In this document: positions 8,926 to 17,963 of the stretch, piece by piece
Layout of the letters: each line of letters starts with the position of its first letter
Position numbering within the stretch: the stretch's first letter is position 1
NCBI GenBank assembly: GCA_965226045.1
Contig: CBDDBU010000023.1
Coordinates: 124,001-188,000, forward strand
DNA length: 64,000 nucleotides
Direction: 5' to 3'
Origin: CBDDBU01 sp965226045
GTDB taxonomy: Bacteria; Pseudomonadota; Alphaproteobacteria; VGEJ01
Made by a program: the position numbers and the translations under genes
The notes under the pieces: generated by a model
Databases searched by the model: none
Told to the model about the DNA's origin: nothing
The model's input: the letters and a program-made list of their open reading frames with translations, nothing else

Positions 8926-9380
8926 CGCCGCGCGGCGAAGAAGTCGCGCAACAGCGTCTCGGCTTCGTGCTGGGCGAGGCCGCCGTACACGTCGGGGCGG
9001 TGGTTGCAGCCGGGTTGGTCGAAGATGCGCGCACCGTGCTCGACCCCGCCGCCCGTGGGGTCGTAGGCCGCGAAATAAAGCCGGCGAAAGCGGGCGAGGG
9101 CGATCGCATGGGCACACATCGGGCACGGCTCGAGTGTGACGTAGAGGTCGCACCCCACCAGCCGCTGGTCGCCAATTAGTTGGCCGGCCGCGCGAATCGC
9201 AAGCATCTCGGCGTGGGCGGTGGGATCGCCCCGCGCGCGCATCTCGTTTCCGGCCGAGGCAAGGATTTCCCGGGCTGCGACATCGACCACGACCGCGCCC
9301 ACCGGGACCTCGCCGCGCCGCGCCGCACCGCGCGCTTCCTCAATCGCTTTCGCCATGAACGGGTTCCCGGCCGTGCCCAT
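8922..9380 (-). CDS. tadA: tRNA-specific adenosine deaminase
   Basis: A 152-residue cytidine/deoxycytidylate deaminase-fold protein. The zinc site is complete: HAEMLAIRAA supplies His and catalytic Glu, and EPCPMCAHAI supplies the two Cys. TadA converts A34 of tRNA-Arg(ACG) to inosine. Length and the segment REILASAGNEMRARGDPTAHAE match TadA better than guanine or cytosine deaminases. It converges with purD and overlaps its stop by 4 bases. The region upstream of its start up to 9533 contains no further gene. Confidence 0.9.
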   Translation of the reverse strand: MGTAGNPFMAKAIEEARGAARRGEVPVGAVVVDVAAREILASAGNEMRARGDPTAHAEMLAIRAAGQLIGDQRLVGCDLYVTLEPCPMCAHAIALARFRRLYFAAYDPTGGGVEHGARIFDQPGCNHRPDVYGGLAQHEAETLLRDFFAARR

Positions 9381-9533
9381 GGCCGCCGAGACTCAGGTCA
9401 CCAGCGGCGGCGGTCAAGGGCGCCCACGAAGAAATGTGCCCCATACCGCAGGGTGCATACCGCTGTATGAAGCGGTTAGCCGGCTGTTGACTGGCCCGCC
9501 GTACGGTCCTCTGGCGGATGGGAGCGCCGAACC

Positions 9534-10052
9534 GTGTCGGATATGGGATACAATCTAGAGCGGCACAAGGTGCTGGTTGTCGACGACAACCGCTTCATGC
9601 ATGAGCTTCTCAAGACGATTCTACGCAGTTTCGGCATCAAGCGCGTGCATTCGAGCTACGACGGCAGCGACGCGATCAGCAAACTCAAGCATTTCTTCGC
9701 CGACGTTGTCATCGTCGACTGGGAGATGGAGCTTCTCGACGGCTATGACTTCGTCAAATTGCTGCGCACCGCCGCCGACAGTCCCAACCCCTACGTCCCG
9801 ATTATCATGCTGACCGGCCACACCGAGGTGAGCCGCGTAGTCGCCGCGCGCGATGCCGGCGTCAACGAGTTTCTGGCCAAGCCGGTGTTGGCGAGGCTGG
9901 TGTACGAGCGGTTGTTCATGATTATCGATCACCCGCGACCCTTCCTGCGGACCCCGAACTATTTCGGTCCCGCCCGCCGCCGATTTCAAGACCCCAACCA
10001 CCACGGTCCCTTCCGCCGCAAGGATGACGGCGGCCCGGACACCGTTCACTGA
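9534..10052 (+). CDS. single-domain response regulator (CheY-like) with charged C-terminal tail
   Basis: A 172-residue protein with GTG start at 9534. The receiver domain covers about residues 10-135. It has the acidic pair D17-D18, the phospho-acceptor D62 in VIVDWEM, T94 in IMLTGHT and K116 in FLAKPV, all as required for phosphorylation. The C-terminal 35 residues are rich in Arg, Pro and His (FGPARRRFQDPNHHGPFRR) and hold no recognisable output domain. It is followed after 12 bases by an HPt-like protein, so the two probably act in one phosphorelay. The cognate kinase is not in the window. Confidence 0.85.
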   Translation: MSDMGYNLERHKVLVVDDNRFMHELLKTILRSFGIKRVHSSYDGSDAISKLKHFFADVVIVDWEMELLDGYDFVKLLRTAADSPNPYVPIIMLTGHTEVSRVVAARDAGVNEFLAKPVLARLVYERLFMIIDHPRPFLRTPNYFGPARRRFQDPNHHGPFRRKDDGGPDTVH

Positions 10053-10064
10053 GAGAGCATTGCC

Positions 10065-10544
10065 ATGCCCCCGACCGATCCCCAGATGATCCAGCCGCCG
10101 CCCACGCTCAAGGATAGATTGCCGAGGCGGTCGTTGGATCCTCATATGCTCGATCGGGCCGAGCAGGCGCTACAGGATTTGGCGGGCGGTTATATCACCC
10201 AGATGGGCGAGGAGATCAGCGAGACGGCGCGGGTGGTTAAGACCGCCCGCGAGCCCGCCACGGATATGGCGTCGGCGCTGCGGACCGTGACCATGGCGGC
10301 GCACGGGATCAAGGGCCATGGCCGTAGCCTCGGCTATCCCCTTCTCGGCGAGATCATGGGGTCGCTCGACGCTTTCTTGCGCGACCGCCGCGAATTTGAT
10401 GCTCGCGGTTTCAAGGTTGTCGATGCCCACGTTGGCGCGGCGCGGACCGTGGTCGCGGGCGACATCAAGGGCAGCGGCGGCGATGTCGGCGGCCAATTGA
10501 TGGACGCGCTGAACACGCTGGTCGCCGGGGCGCCACCCGCATAG
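10065..10544 (+). CDS. HPt-like histidine phosphotransfer protein (putative)
   Basis: A 159-residue soluble, helix-rich protein. The segment around residues 79-96, AHGIKGHGRSLGYPLLGEI, resembles the HPt core (H-x-I/L-K-G-x3-x-x-G), making H80 the candidate phosphorylation site. The first 25 residues are proline-rich and probably disordered. It lies 12 bases after a CheY-like gene in the same direction. This arrangement supports a receiver-HPt phosphorelay pair. The HPt assignment is from pattern only; I did not see a closer family name. Confidence 0.6.
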   Translation: MPPTDPQMIQPPPTLKDRLPRRSLDPHMLDRAEQALQDLAGGYITQMGEEISETARVVKTAREPATDMASALRTVTMAAHGIKGHGRSLGYPLLGEIMGSLDAFLRDRREFDARGFKVVDAHVGAARTVVAGDIKGSGGDVGGQLMDALNTLVAGAPPA

Positions 10545-10621
10545 CGTCTGAGCGCGGGCTCCCATCACCCCTCCCACAGCCCGCGTTGCCAAGTCCGTGC
10601 CCCCCCCCATAGACTACGCGC

Positions 10622-11353
10622 ATGAGCGAGCGCATTGCCAGGCATTTGGCGCGGGCGGGGCTCTGTTCGCGCCGCGAGGCTGAGCGTTGGATCGCCGCAG
10701 GGCGGGTCTCTATCGACGGCGCGGTGCTAACCTCGCCGGCGCTTAACGTCGGACCGGATAACGTCGTTCGGGTCGATGGCGAGCCCGTCGGTCCGCCGCA
10801 GCGCCGACGGCTCTGGCTCTATCATAAGCCGCCGGGCCTCCTCACGACTCGGGCCGATCCGCGCGGGCGGCCGACCGTATTCGAGATGTTGCCCCGCGAT
10901 CTTCCGCGCGTGATCGCCGTCGGGCGGCTCGATCTTGCGAGTGAGGGGCTGTTGTTGTTGACCAACGACGGCGATCTCGCGCAGCGCTTCGCCCATCCAA
11001 GCTACGGTCTTTTGCGCAGTTACCGGGCACGGGTGCACGGCCGCGTCGAGGCCGCCGCGCTCGCGGCGCTGGGTGAGGGCATCAGCGTTCGCGGGATCGC
11101 CTACGGCCCCATCGCGGTGGAGATCGAACGCGCCAACGGCGCCAATAGCTGGCTCACCGTGGCGCTGCGTGAGGGCAAGAATCGGGAGGTCCGCCGGGTG
11201 CTGGGGCACCTCGGGCTCGAGGTGAACCGGCTCATTCGCGTGAGCTACGGTCCGTTCGAGCTCGGACGCCTGGAGCGCGGCGCTGTCGCCGCAGTGCCGG
11301 AACACCTGGTCGAAGCCGCGCTCGTCGCCGCGCCCTATCCCGACGGTCCATAA
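10622..11353 (+). CDS. rluB: rRNA pseudouridine synthase (RsuA/RluB family)
   Basis: A 243-residue enzyme with an N-terminal S4 RNA-binding domain (IARHLARAGLCSRREAERWIAAGRV) and a pseudouridine synthase domain. The catalytic motif is AVGRLDLASEGLLLLTNDGDLA, where the Asp of GRLD is the nucleophile. The later block REGKNREVRRVLGHLG is also typical. The family includes RluB, RluE, RluF and RsuA; length and C-terminus favour RluB (23S rRNA) or RsuA, so the symbol is tentative. It is followed after 4 bases by rsmD, another rRNA modification enzyme. Confidence 0.85.
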   Translation: MSERIARHLARAGLCSRREAERWIAAGRVSIDGAVLTSPALNVGPDNVVRVDGEPVGPPQRRRLWLYHKPPGLLTTRADPRGRPTVFEMLPRDLPRVIAVGRLDLASEGLLLLTNDGDLAQRFAHPSYGLLRSYRARVHGRVEAAALAALGEGISVRGIAYGPIAVEIERANGANSWLTVALREGKNREVRRVLGHLGLEVNRLIRVSYGPFELGRLERGAVAAVPEHLVEAALVAAPYPDGP

Positions 11354-11357
11354 ACTC

Positions 11358-11933
11358 GTGCGCCTGACCGGGGGCGAACTGAGGGGGCGCAGGCTCGCGG
11401 CGCCGCCGGGCCGGAGCGTGCGCCCGACCGCCGATCGGGTGCGTGAAGCCCTGTTCAACGTGCTCGCCCATGCGGCCTGGGCGCGCAGCCTTGAGTTGGT
11501 TGGGTGCCAGGTCGTCGACGTTTTCGCCGGTAGCGGCGCTCTAGGTTTCGAAGCGCTGTCGCGCGGAGCCGAGCACGCGATCTTCCTCGAGCGCGATCGG
11601 GTCGCCCGGGAGGCAATTCGGGCCAACGCCGAACAGCTCGGAGTGGCGGCACGGATCAGCGTGCGTGATCGCGCGGCCGCCCGTCCGGGGCTCGCGGCGG
11701 TCCCGTGCCAGCTGGCCTTCCTCGATCCACCCTATCGCCACGACCTGGCAGGCGCCGCGCTAGCGGCCTTGCGGGCGAACGGCTGGTTCGCCGCCGCCGC
11801 CCTCGCCGTCGTCGAGCTCGCCGCGAACGAGGCGTTCAAGCCACCGCCTGGGTTCGTCCCGGTGGACGAGCGCGGCTACGGCGCGACCCGACTCGTTTTC
11901 CTCCGCCACGCGACGCCGTCGCCATCCGGCTAG
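11358..11933 (+). CDS. rsmD: 16S rRNA (guanine(966)-N(2))-methyltransferase
   Basis: A 191-residue SAM-dependent methyltransferase with GTG start at 11358. The RsmD features are the N-terminal RLTGGELRGRRLAAPPG and RPTADRVREALFNVL, the SAM motif VVDVFAGSGALGFEALSRGA and the catalytic LAFLDPPY. Length matches the family. It is adjacent to rluB, and the pair forms a small rRNA-modification unit. It converges on mutL, with 20 bases between the two stops. Confidence 0.92.
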   Translation: MRLTGGELRGRRLAAPPGRSVRPTADRVREALFNVLAHAAWARSLELVGCQVVDVFAGSGALGFEALSRGAEHAIFLERDRVAREAIRANAEQLGVAARISVRDRAAARPGLAAVPCQLAFLDPPYRHDLAGAALAALRANGWFAAAALAVVELAANEAFKPPPGFVPVDERGYGATRLVFLRHATPSPSG

Positions 11934-11953
11934 TAGCTGGTTCGGGCCTTGGC

Positions 11954-13726
11954 TCAGCGGCGGCCGAACAGCTTCTCGATGTCGGCGAGATCGAGGGCGA
12001 TGTAGGTGGGGCGCCCGTGGTTGCATTGGCCTGAATTGGGCGTCCGCTCCATCTCGCGCAGCAGTGCGTTCATTTCCTCGGGCGCGAGCCGGCGACCGGC
12101 TCGTACGCTGCCATGGCAGGCCATGGTGCTGCACACCGCGTCGAGCCGCTCACGAAGGTGCGCCGTGCGGTCGAGCTCGCCGATGTCGTCGGCGAGGTCG
12201 CGCACGAGCGCGCCCACATCGGTCCGCCCGAGCGCCGCAGGCACCTCGCGAACGACCACCGCGCCGGGGCCAAATGGCTCTAGGACCAAGCCAAGCTCGG
12301 CGAGCTCGTCGGCACGTTCAGCCACGCGCGCCACGTCCGCTTCGTCGAGCTCCACCACCTCGGGAATGAGAAGTCCCTGGGTGGGGACGCCCGAACCGGC
12401 GAGCGCGGCCTTGACGCGTTCGTAGACCAGCCGCTCGTGGGCGGCGTGCTGATCGACGATAACGATGCCGTTCTCGGTCTGGGCGACGATATAGGTCTCG
12501 TGAACCTGGCCGCGCGCCGCGCCCAGAGGATACGTCAGGTCTGTCTCGGCGGCGTCCTGGTCGGCACGCCCAGAAGGGGGGGCGATGGTCGCGACATCGC
12601 CCCCGGCTGACGGCAACGGCGCCTGATAGGCGACGGCGGCCTTGCTCACCCCGCGAGTATGGTGTGGCGCGGGGCCGCGCTGGAATGCTCCCAGCGCTGC
12701 CCGCGACACCGTGGTCGAGCTGCGATGCCCGGCCTCGGCAAGGGCATGCTTGAGGGCGCCGACGATCATGCCGCGCACCAAACCGGCATCCCTGAACCGG
12801 ACCTCGCTCTTGGCCGGGTGGACATTGACATCGACCGCGCTGGCCGGCGCCTCGACATACAGCGCCAGCACGGGATGGCGGTCGTGGGCCAAGACGTCGC
12901 GATAGGCGCCGCGCACGGCGCCGGCGAGCAACTTGTCGCGCACCGGCCGCTGATTGACGAATAGGAACTGAGCGCTGGCGCTGCCCCGGCTGTAGGTCGG
13001 AAGACCGGCATAGCCAGAGAGCCGCAGATCGCCGCGCTCGGCCGCTATGGGGATCGCGTTCTCGCTGAAATCGCGACCCAGTAGGTCGTTTAGACGCGAA
13101 CGCCGCGCCGCGAAAAGGTCGCCCGGCTGGGCGGCGAGGTCCAGCAGCCGCCGCTCGCCGTGGCGCAGCGTGAAGGCGATGTTTGGATGCGCGGCCGCGA
13201 GCCGCTTGACCGCGTTGCGCGCCTGCTCAAGCTCGGCCCGCTCGCTCTTGAGGAATTTGAGCCGCGCGGGCGTGGCGAAGAATAGATCACGCACCTCGAC
13301 GGTGGTGCCCATGGAATGCGCCCTCGGCGCCAGCGGCGTACGTTCGCCGCCGGTGATCGCGATCTCCCAGGCCTCGTCCGAAGCCCCGGTCCGCGAGGTA
13401 ATGCGCAGGCGGCTGACCGCGCCGATCGATGGCAACGCCTCGCCCCGGAAGCCAAGGGTCGAGATGCGCTCGAGATCGTCGTTGGGGAGCTTTGAGGTCG
13501 CGTGCCGTTCGATCGCGAGCGTGAGTTCGTCAGCCTCCAAGCCGGCGCCGTCGTCGCGCACACGGATCAGATCGCGCCCGGCGCCCTCGAGATCGACGTC
13601 GATGTGTCGTGCGCCGGCGTCGATAGCGTTTTCCACCAGCTCCTTGACGGCGGCGGCCGGCCGCTCGATCACTTCGCCAGCCGCGATCCGGTTGACGACC
13701 GCCTCATCAAGCTTGCGGATCGTCAA
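11954..13726 (-). CDS. mutL: DNA mismatch repair protein MutL
   Basis: A 590-residue GHKL ATPase. N-terminal motifs are VNRIAAGEVIERPAAAVKEL, DDGAGLEADEL and RHATSKLPNDDLERISTLGFRGEAL. The C-terminal domain carries the metal-binding endonuclease motif DQHAAHERLVYE, so this MutL is predicted to nick DNA itself, as in bacteria without MutH, and ends with CNHGRPTYIALDLADIEKLFGRR. The linker between domains is about 60 residues and rich in Ala/Pro. The start overlaps the pgi stop (ATGA), so pgi and mutL are probably transcribed together. Confidence 0.95.
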   Translation of the reverse strand: MTIRKLDEAVVNRIAAGEVIERPAAAVKELVENAIDAGARHIDVDLEGAGRDLIRVRDDGAGLEADELTLAIERHATSKLPNDDLERISTLGFRGEALPSIGAVSRLRITSRTGASDEAWEIAITGGERTPLAPRAHSMGTTVEVRDLFFATPARLKFLKSERAELEQARNAVKRLAAAHPNIAFTLRHGERRLLDLAAQPGDLFAARRSRLNDLLGRDFSENAIPIAAERGDLRLSGYAGLPTYSRGSASAQFLFVNQRPVRDKLLAGAVRGAYRDVLAHDRHPVLALYVEAPASAVDVNVHPAKSEVRFRDAGLVRGMIVGALKHALAEAGHRSSTTVSRAALGAFQRGPAPHHTRGVSKAAVAYQAPLPSAGGDVATIAPPSGRADQDAAETDLTYPLGAARGQVHETYIVAQTENGIVIVDQHAAHERLVYERVKAALAGSGVPTQGLLIPEVVELDEADVARVAERADELAELGLVLEPFGPGAVVVREVPAALGRTDVGALVRDLADDIGELDRTAHLRERLDAVCSTMACHGSVRAGRRLAPEEMNALLREMERTPNSGQCNHGRPTYIALDLADIEKLFGRR

Positions 13727-15003
13727 ACCGCCGCCTCGAGGTAGCGTCGGGTCAGCACCTTGCCCTCCTCGACGGCGGGCTGGTCGAATGGGTCGATACC
13801 GAGCAGGCAGGCGGCGATGATCGTCTCCAACATGAAGTGCATGAACAGGGCGCCGAGGGCGCGTTCATCGAGCCACGGCAACCCGATCACACGGGTCGGA
13901 CGGCCGCGCGCGACGAGCGTCTCGGCGGTCGCGCGCGCCTGCGCGGCGACAATGTCGCCGATGCGATGGTGGCCGATGACACCAAGCCCCATGGCGGCCG
14001 CCAGATCGCTCGGCACCTGGGCGCCGGTGCCCGCTGTGTCGACGGTGATGAGCGTATGGAGCTTGTTGGCCGGCCCGTCGAGGAAAAGCTGCAACAGGCT
14101 GTGCTGGTCGGCGGGGCCGCGCGCCTGGATAGGCGTCGTTCCCTGGCCTCCCTTGCCCAGGCTTTCGGCCCAGAGCTGACAGTACCAGGCCCCCAGCCGC
14201 CGCAATTGATCGGCGTAGGGCATGAGGACGCTCTCGTTGATTCCGCGCTCACGCCAAAGCCCGACCGAAAGCGCGGCGCCGACTGCGGCGGGAGCCTCGT
14301 CGATCGGATCGTCGAGCGAGCGCCCTAGCGCAGCCTCGGCGCCCTCGCGCAGCGCGACCGGGTCGAGGCCGAGCAGCAGTGCGGGCAGCGCTCCCACCAC
14401 GCTCAGCACCGAGTAGCGCCCGCCGATCCCGGGGTCGTGGTCGAGTACGGGAAGGTCGAAACGCGTGGCCAAGCGCCGCAACGGATTTTCGCCGCGCGCC
14501 ACCACGATCAGAAAACGCTCGGCCAGCGGTTTGATTCCCGCGGTTTCCACGGCGCGAATGGCAACCATGGTTTGCGCCAGCGTCTCGACCGTGCCGCCGG
14601 ACTTCGAGATCACGATGAACCCGGTCGCGTCCAAGTCTTGGGCCGCGAGGGCATCGTCGAGGGAATCGCCGTCGAGCCCATCGAGAAAGACGAAGGTCGC
14701 CGCCCGCCGCGCCCCAGCGAGATCGGCGAGGCATTGGGCGCCCAGGCTCGAGCCACCAGCGCCGATCAAAACGAAGCGGCGGCAGCTCTGGGCCAGCGCG
14801 GCGCTGGCCGCGCGGATCGGCGCGATATCGTCGCGGCGCGCGGGCACCGACAAGATCGGCAGCGTGCCGGTGCGCCATTGCTCGCGTAGCCGGGCGCGCG
14901 GAGCTTCGGTCGCGCCCAGATGGGCCTCGAACGCCGCGCGATCAAGGCCGTGCTCGCCGACGCCTTCGGTGAAACAGGTTTCAACCGCGTGGGTGTAGTC
15001 CAA
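13723..15003 (-). CDS. pgi: glucose-6-phosphate isomerase
   Basis: A 426-residue SIS-domain protein of the short bacterial type. Recognisable blocks are VLIGAGGSSLGAQCLADLAG, FIVISKSGGTVETLAQTMVA, DPGIGGRYSVLSVVGALPALLLG, and QLWAESLGKGGQGTTPIQARGPADQHSLLQLFLDGPANK (read in two parts). These carry the sugar-phosphate and catalytic residues. It interconverts glucose 6-phosphate and fructose 6-phosphate. The gene overlaps mutL by 4 bases. Upstream lies a 105-base gap and then the M16 peptidase genes in the same direction. Confidence 0.92.
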   Translation of the reverse strand: MDYTHAVETCFTEGVGEHGLDRAAFEAHLGATEAPRARLREQWRTGTLPILSVPARRDDIAPIRAASAALAQSCRRFVLIGAGGSSLGAQCLADLAGARRAATFVFLDGLDGDSLDDALAAQDLDATGFIVISKSGGTVETLAQTMVAIRAVETAGIKPLAERFLIVVARGENPLRRLATRFDLPVLDHDPGIGGRYSVLSVVGALPALLLGLDPVALREGAEAALGRSLDDPIDEAPAAVGAALSVGLWRERGINESVLMPYADQLRRLGAWYCQLWAESLGKGGQGTTPIQARGPADQHSLLQLFLDGPANKLHTLITVDTAGTGAQVPSDLAAAMGLGVIGHHRIGDIVAAQARATAETLVARGRPTRVIGLPWLDERALGALFMHFMLETIIAACLLGIDPFDQPAVEEGKVLTRRYLEAAV

Positions 15004-15108
15004 GACCGTGAGCCCAGGTAGTGGTCGCCAAAGAGGGGCGGCGGGAGGTTGCCGCCTCGATGATTATAGGCCCCATCCCTTGGGCAGGGAACGCGGCCCC
15101 CCGGACGC

Positions 15109-16446
15109 TCAGTCTGAGGCGTCGATTCCCGCGGGATCGCCGACCACGACGACGATCAGATCATCGGTGCGGATCAAGCGGCGCGCGACCCGATGCACGT
15201 CCGCCCCTGTCACCGCTTCGATCTCGGCGGCGCGACGTTCGAGATAGTCCATGCCGAGGTCGTCGAGCTGGATGTTGATGAGGGCATTCGCGATGCTGGC
15301 ATTGCTGGTAAGTCGCAGCGGATAGGCGCCGATCACGTAGTCCTTGGCGCGCCGCAGTTCCTCCGCCGTCACGCCGTCGCGGACGAGGCGATCGAGCTCT
15401 TCGCGGATCACGGCGATGGTTTCGGCGACCCGTTCGTTGGCGGTCGCGGCGCCGCCCATATACACGCCGCCGCGATCAAAGGTCTGGATATAGGTGTAGA
15501 CGGAGTAGGCAAGCCCGCGCTTTTCCCGCACCTCATGATAGAGGCGCGAGGTAAACCCGCCGCCGCCGAGGACGCTGTTCATCACGTAGGCGGCGTAGAA
15601 GTCTGGGTCGTCGCGCGCCAACCCGCCAAGGCCGAACCGGACGATGCTCTGCGGAATGTCCTGGCGGACGACGATGGTGGCGCCGCCCCGCACTGGCCAG
15701 GCCGCGGCGATGTCGGTCGATGCCGCCACCTCCGGCAAATCGCCGAGCGCGAGGTCCAGGAGGCGGCCGAGTTCGTCGGCGTCGATATCGCCGACCACCG
15801 CGATGACCACGTTGTCACGCGCGAGTCGCGAATCGACGAAAGCGCCTAGTTGCGCGATCGTGACGCCCTGCACGCTCTCGGCGGTGCCGTGCGGTGGCCG
15901 TCCGAAAGGGTGATTCGGAAAGGCCACGCGCTGCCACGTGCGCCCCGCGATCTCTCCGGGGTCGTTTTCGTCTTGCTTCAGCTTCGACAAAATTTGGCGG
16001 CGAACGCGCTCGACCGGCTCCATGTCGAAGCGAGGGCTGGTGAGCGCGAGGCCGAGCAGCCGGAATGCCTCCTCTCGGTTCTCGGTCAGGGTGCGCAGGC
16101 TGACGTCAAAGGTCTCGCGGCGGGTGTGGGCGGAAAACTCGATAGCATGGTCGGCGAGGCGCTCCTGAAAGGCCCGCGAATCGAGCTCGCCCGCGCCCTC
16201 GTCAAGCAGGCCGGAGACCATGTGGGCGAGGCCCTCGGTCCCCGTGGGGTCGAGCAGCGAGCCGCCGCGAAAGGCCAACTCGACGGCGATGATGGGAATC
16301 GACGGCTCGTGGACATGCCAAGCGCGGATTCCGCCGGGACTCTCGATTTCTCGAATCTCGAGGGCGAAAGCGCCCGCCGTGGCGATCAGGGTGGCCGACA
16401 CCGCGAACAGCGTCCCGGCGAACAGCTTGCGCAGGGGTGCATTCAT
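15109..16446 (-). CDS. M16 family peptidase-like protein, non-catalytic partner subunit
   Basis: A 445-residue protein starting at ATG 16446 (MNAPLRKLFAGTLFAVSATL), which is a signal peptide ending near GAFAL. It has two M16 domains but lacks the HxxEH zinc motif; the corresponding stretch reads GLAHMVSGLLDEGAGEL. It keeps the C-terminal R/Y-type motif region (VREKRGLAYSVYTYIQTFDRGG). Such inactive subunits pair with an active M16 protease, here the gene just upstream, which overlaps by 4 bases. The pair is probably periplasmic. The substrate is not known. Confidence 0.85.
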   Translation of the reverse strand: MNAPLRKLFAGTLFAVSATLIATAGAFALEIREIESPGGIRAWHVHEPSIPIIAVELAFRGGSLLDPTGTEGLAHMVSGLLDEGAGELDSRAFQERLADHAIEFSAHTRRETFDVSLRTLTENREEAFRLLGLALTSPRFDMEPVERVRRQILSKLKQDENDPGEIAGRTWQRVAFPNHPFGRPPHGTAESVQGVTIAQLGAFVDSRLARDNVVIAVVGDIDADELGRLLDLALGDLPEVAASTDIAAAWPVRGGATIVVRQDIPQSIVRFGLGGLARDDPDFYAAYVMNSVLGGGGFTSRLYHEVREKRGLAYSVYTYIQTFDRGGVYMGGAATANERVAETIAVIREELDRLVRDGVTAEELRRAKDYVIGAYPLRLTSNASIANALINIQLDDLGMDYLERRAAEIEAVTGADVHRVARRLIRTDDLIVVVVGDPAGIDASD

Positions 16447-17855
16447 CGCGCTGTCTCCGCCTCGGCCAGCTCTGGCAGCAGCAGCCCGGTCACGTGGTAG
16501 CCGTCGAGCACATGGTGGGCGGCGGCCGCGACCTCGGCCGCCGTCACGGCTGAGACGCGCTCGGGCCAACTCTCGATGTCCTCGATGGTAGCGCCGGTCA
16601 GCAATGTAACGCCGAAAATATGCGCGATCCCGCGCATGTTGTCGCGCGCGTAGGTTGCGCTCGCACGCATGCCGCGCTTGGAGCGCTCCAACTCTTGCTC
16701 GGTTACGCCCTCTGCCAGCAGTTCGGCGACGACCTCGGCCACCGCCGCCTCGATGTCCGCGATCTCGCCTCCCGGGTTGGGCGCGGCATAGATGCCGAAT
16801 TGTGAATCATCGAGCCGATTCATCGAATAAAAGCTGCCCGCTCCGGCCGCGAGCTCGCGATCCACCACGAGCGCGCGATAGAGGCGGCTGTTGGACCCGC
16901 CGCCGAGGATATCGGCGAGCAGCATCAGCGGCAGCGCATGCTCGGTGGCGCCACGATTGGCCGACGGCGCAATGTAGATGCGCCGCCAACTGGCGCGCGT
17001 AACGCGCGAATCACGGAACTCCACGCGACGGTTGGCGCGCTGTGGCGGTTCTTGCGCGCGATCGCGCGGCGGCCGCGCGCGCGCTGGGAGGGTCCCGTAG
17101 TGGGCTTCCGCCAACGGCAGGACCTCGGCTAGGGTGACATCGCCCGCGGTCACCAAGACTGCGTTGCTCGGCACATAGTGGCGCTCATAGAACGCGCGCG
17201 CGTCGTCCAGTGTCAGCCCGCGCATCTCGTGCTCCCAGCCGATCACCGGAATACGGTAAGGGTGGGCGAGGTAAAGGGTGGCGCTCATCTGTTCGCTCAA
17301 CAGCGCCGAGGGATCGTTGTCGGTACGGCTGCGCCGCTCCTCGAGGATCACCTCACGCTCGAGCGCCACCTCGTCCTCCCTGAGCACGAGGTTGACCATG
17401 CGGTCCGCCTCCAGCCGCATTACCGCATCGAGCTGTTGGACCGGGACGGTCTGAAAATAGGCTGTGTAGTCGAGACTGGTAAATGCGTTCTCGGCGCCGC
17501 CACGGCCGGCGACCAGCGCCGAGAAAGTGTCGCCCGGCGCGCTCGGCGTGCCCTTGAACATAAGGTGTTCAAGAAAATGAGCGAGGCCGGACTTGCCGGA
17601 CGGATCATCGGCCGCGCCGACCCGGTACCAGATCATGTGCGTGACCACCGGCGCTCGGTGGTCGGGAATGACGACCACCTCGAGGCCATTGGCGAGCGTC
17701 GCGGTCTCGGGATTGAACAATCCGGCCCGGACCGGGTGCGCGACCACCGCCGCCACCGCCAGGGCCACCGCCAGGGCCAGGGCCAGGGCCAGGGCCAGGG
17801 CCAGGGCCAGGGCCAGGAGGGCCACTGGCACTCGGCTCGCCTGTTGTTCCGCCAT
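16443..17855 (-). CDS. M16 family zinc metallopeptidase, catalytic subunit
   Basis: A 470-residue protein with an inverted zinc motif HFLEH at residues 93-97 (SGLAHFLEHLMFKGT) and the downstream Glu cluster REVILEERRSR. Substrate-binding residues near SRLYRALVVDRELAAG are also present. The signal peptide is odd: residues 13-36 are almost pure Ala-Leu/Val, encoded by a tandem hexamer repeat (ccaggg on the plus strand, seven perfect copies from about 17771 to 17812 plus a degenerate copy). A change of copy number keeps the frame and only lengthens or shortens the hydrophobic core. It forms an operon with the inactive partner downstream. Confidence 0.9.
   Translation of the reverse strand: MAEQQASRVPVALLALALALALALALALAVALAVAAVVAHPVRAGLFNPETATLANGLEVVVIPDHRAPVVTHMIWYRVGAADDPSGKSGLAHFLEHLMFKGTPSAPGDTFSALVAGRGGAENAFTSLDYTAYFQTVPVQQLDAVMRLEADRMVNLVLREDEVALEREVILEERRSRTDNDPSALLSEQMSATLYLAHPYRIPVIGWEHEMRGLTLDDARAFYERHYVPSNAVLVTAGDVTLAEVLPLAEAHYGTLPARARPPRDRAQEPPQRANRRVEFRDSRVTRASWRRIYIAPSANRGATEHALPLMLLADILGGGSNSRLYRALVVDRELAAGAGSFYSMNRLDDSQFGIYAAPNPGGEIADIEAAVAEVVAELLAEGVTEQELERSKRGMRASATYARDNMRGIAHIFGVTLLTGATIEDIESWPERVSAVTAAEVAAAAHHVLDGYHVTGLLLPELAEAETAR
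17771..17818. repeat. hexanucleotide tandem repeat in signal-peptide coding region
   Basis: Seven perfect copies of ccaggg followed by one copy differing at the last base. On the coding (minus) strand each unit encodes Ala-Leu. Imperfect related units continue on the lower-coordinate side (gccaccgccaggg). Confidence 0.9.
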
Positions 17856-17963
17856 CGCTCACCACCGTGAAGCCGATACCGCCTCAATATGGCGGACGCC
17901 GCGCGCTTAGCAAGCGGTCGCGAATCAACGCTGCGCGAAGAGGCGGGCGCGCCGCTCGATGGC

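Noticed and set aside
17593..17910. Arg/Ala-rich plus-strand frame over the hexamer repeat
   Set aside because: It is produced by the repeat on the non-coding strand of the M16 peptidase gene.
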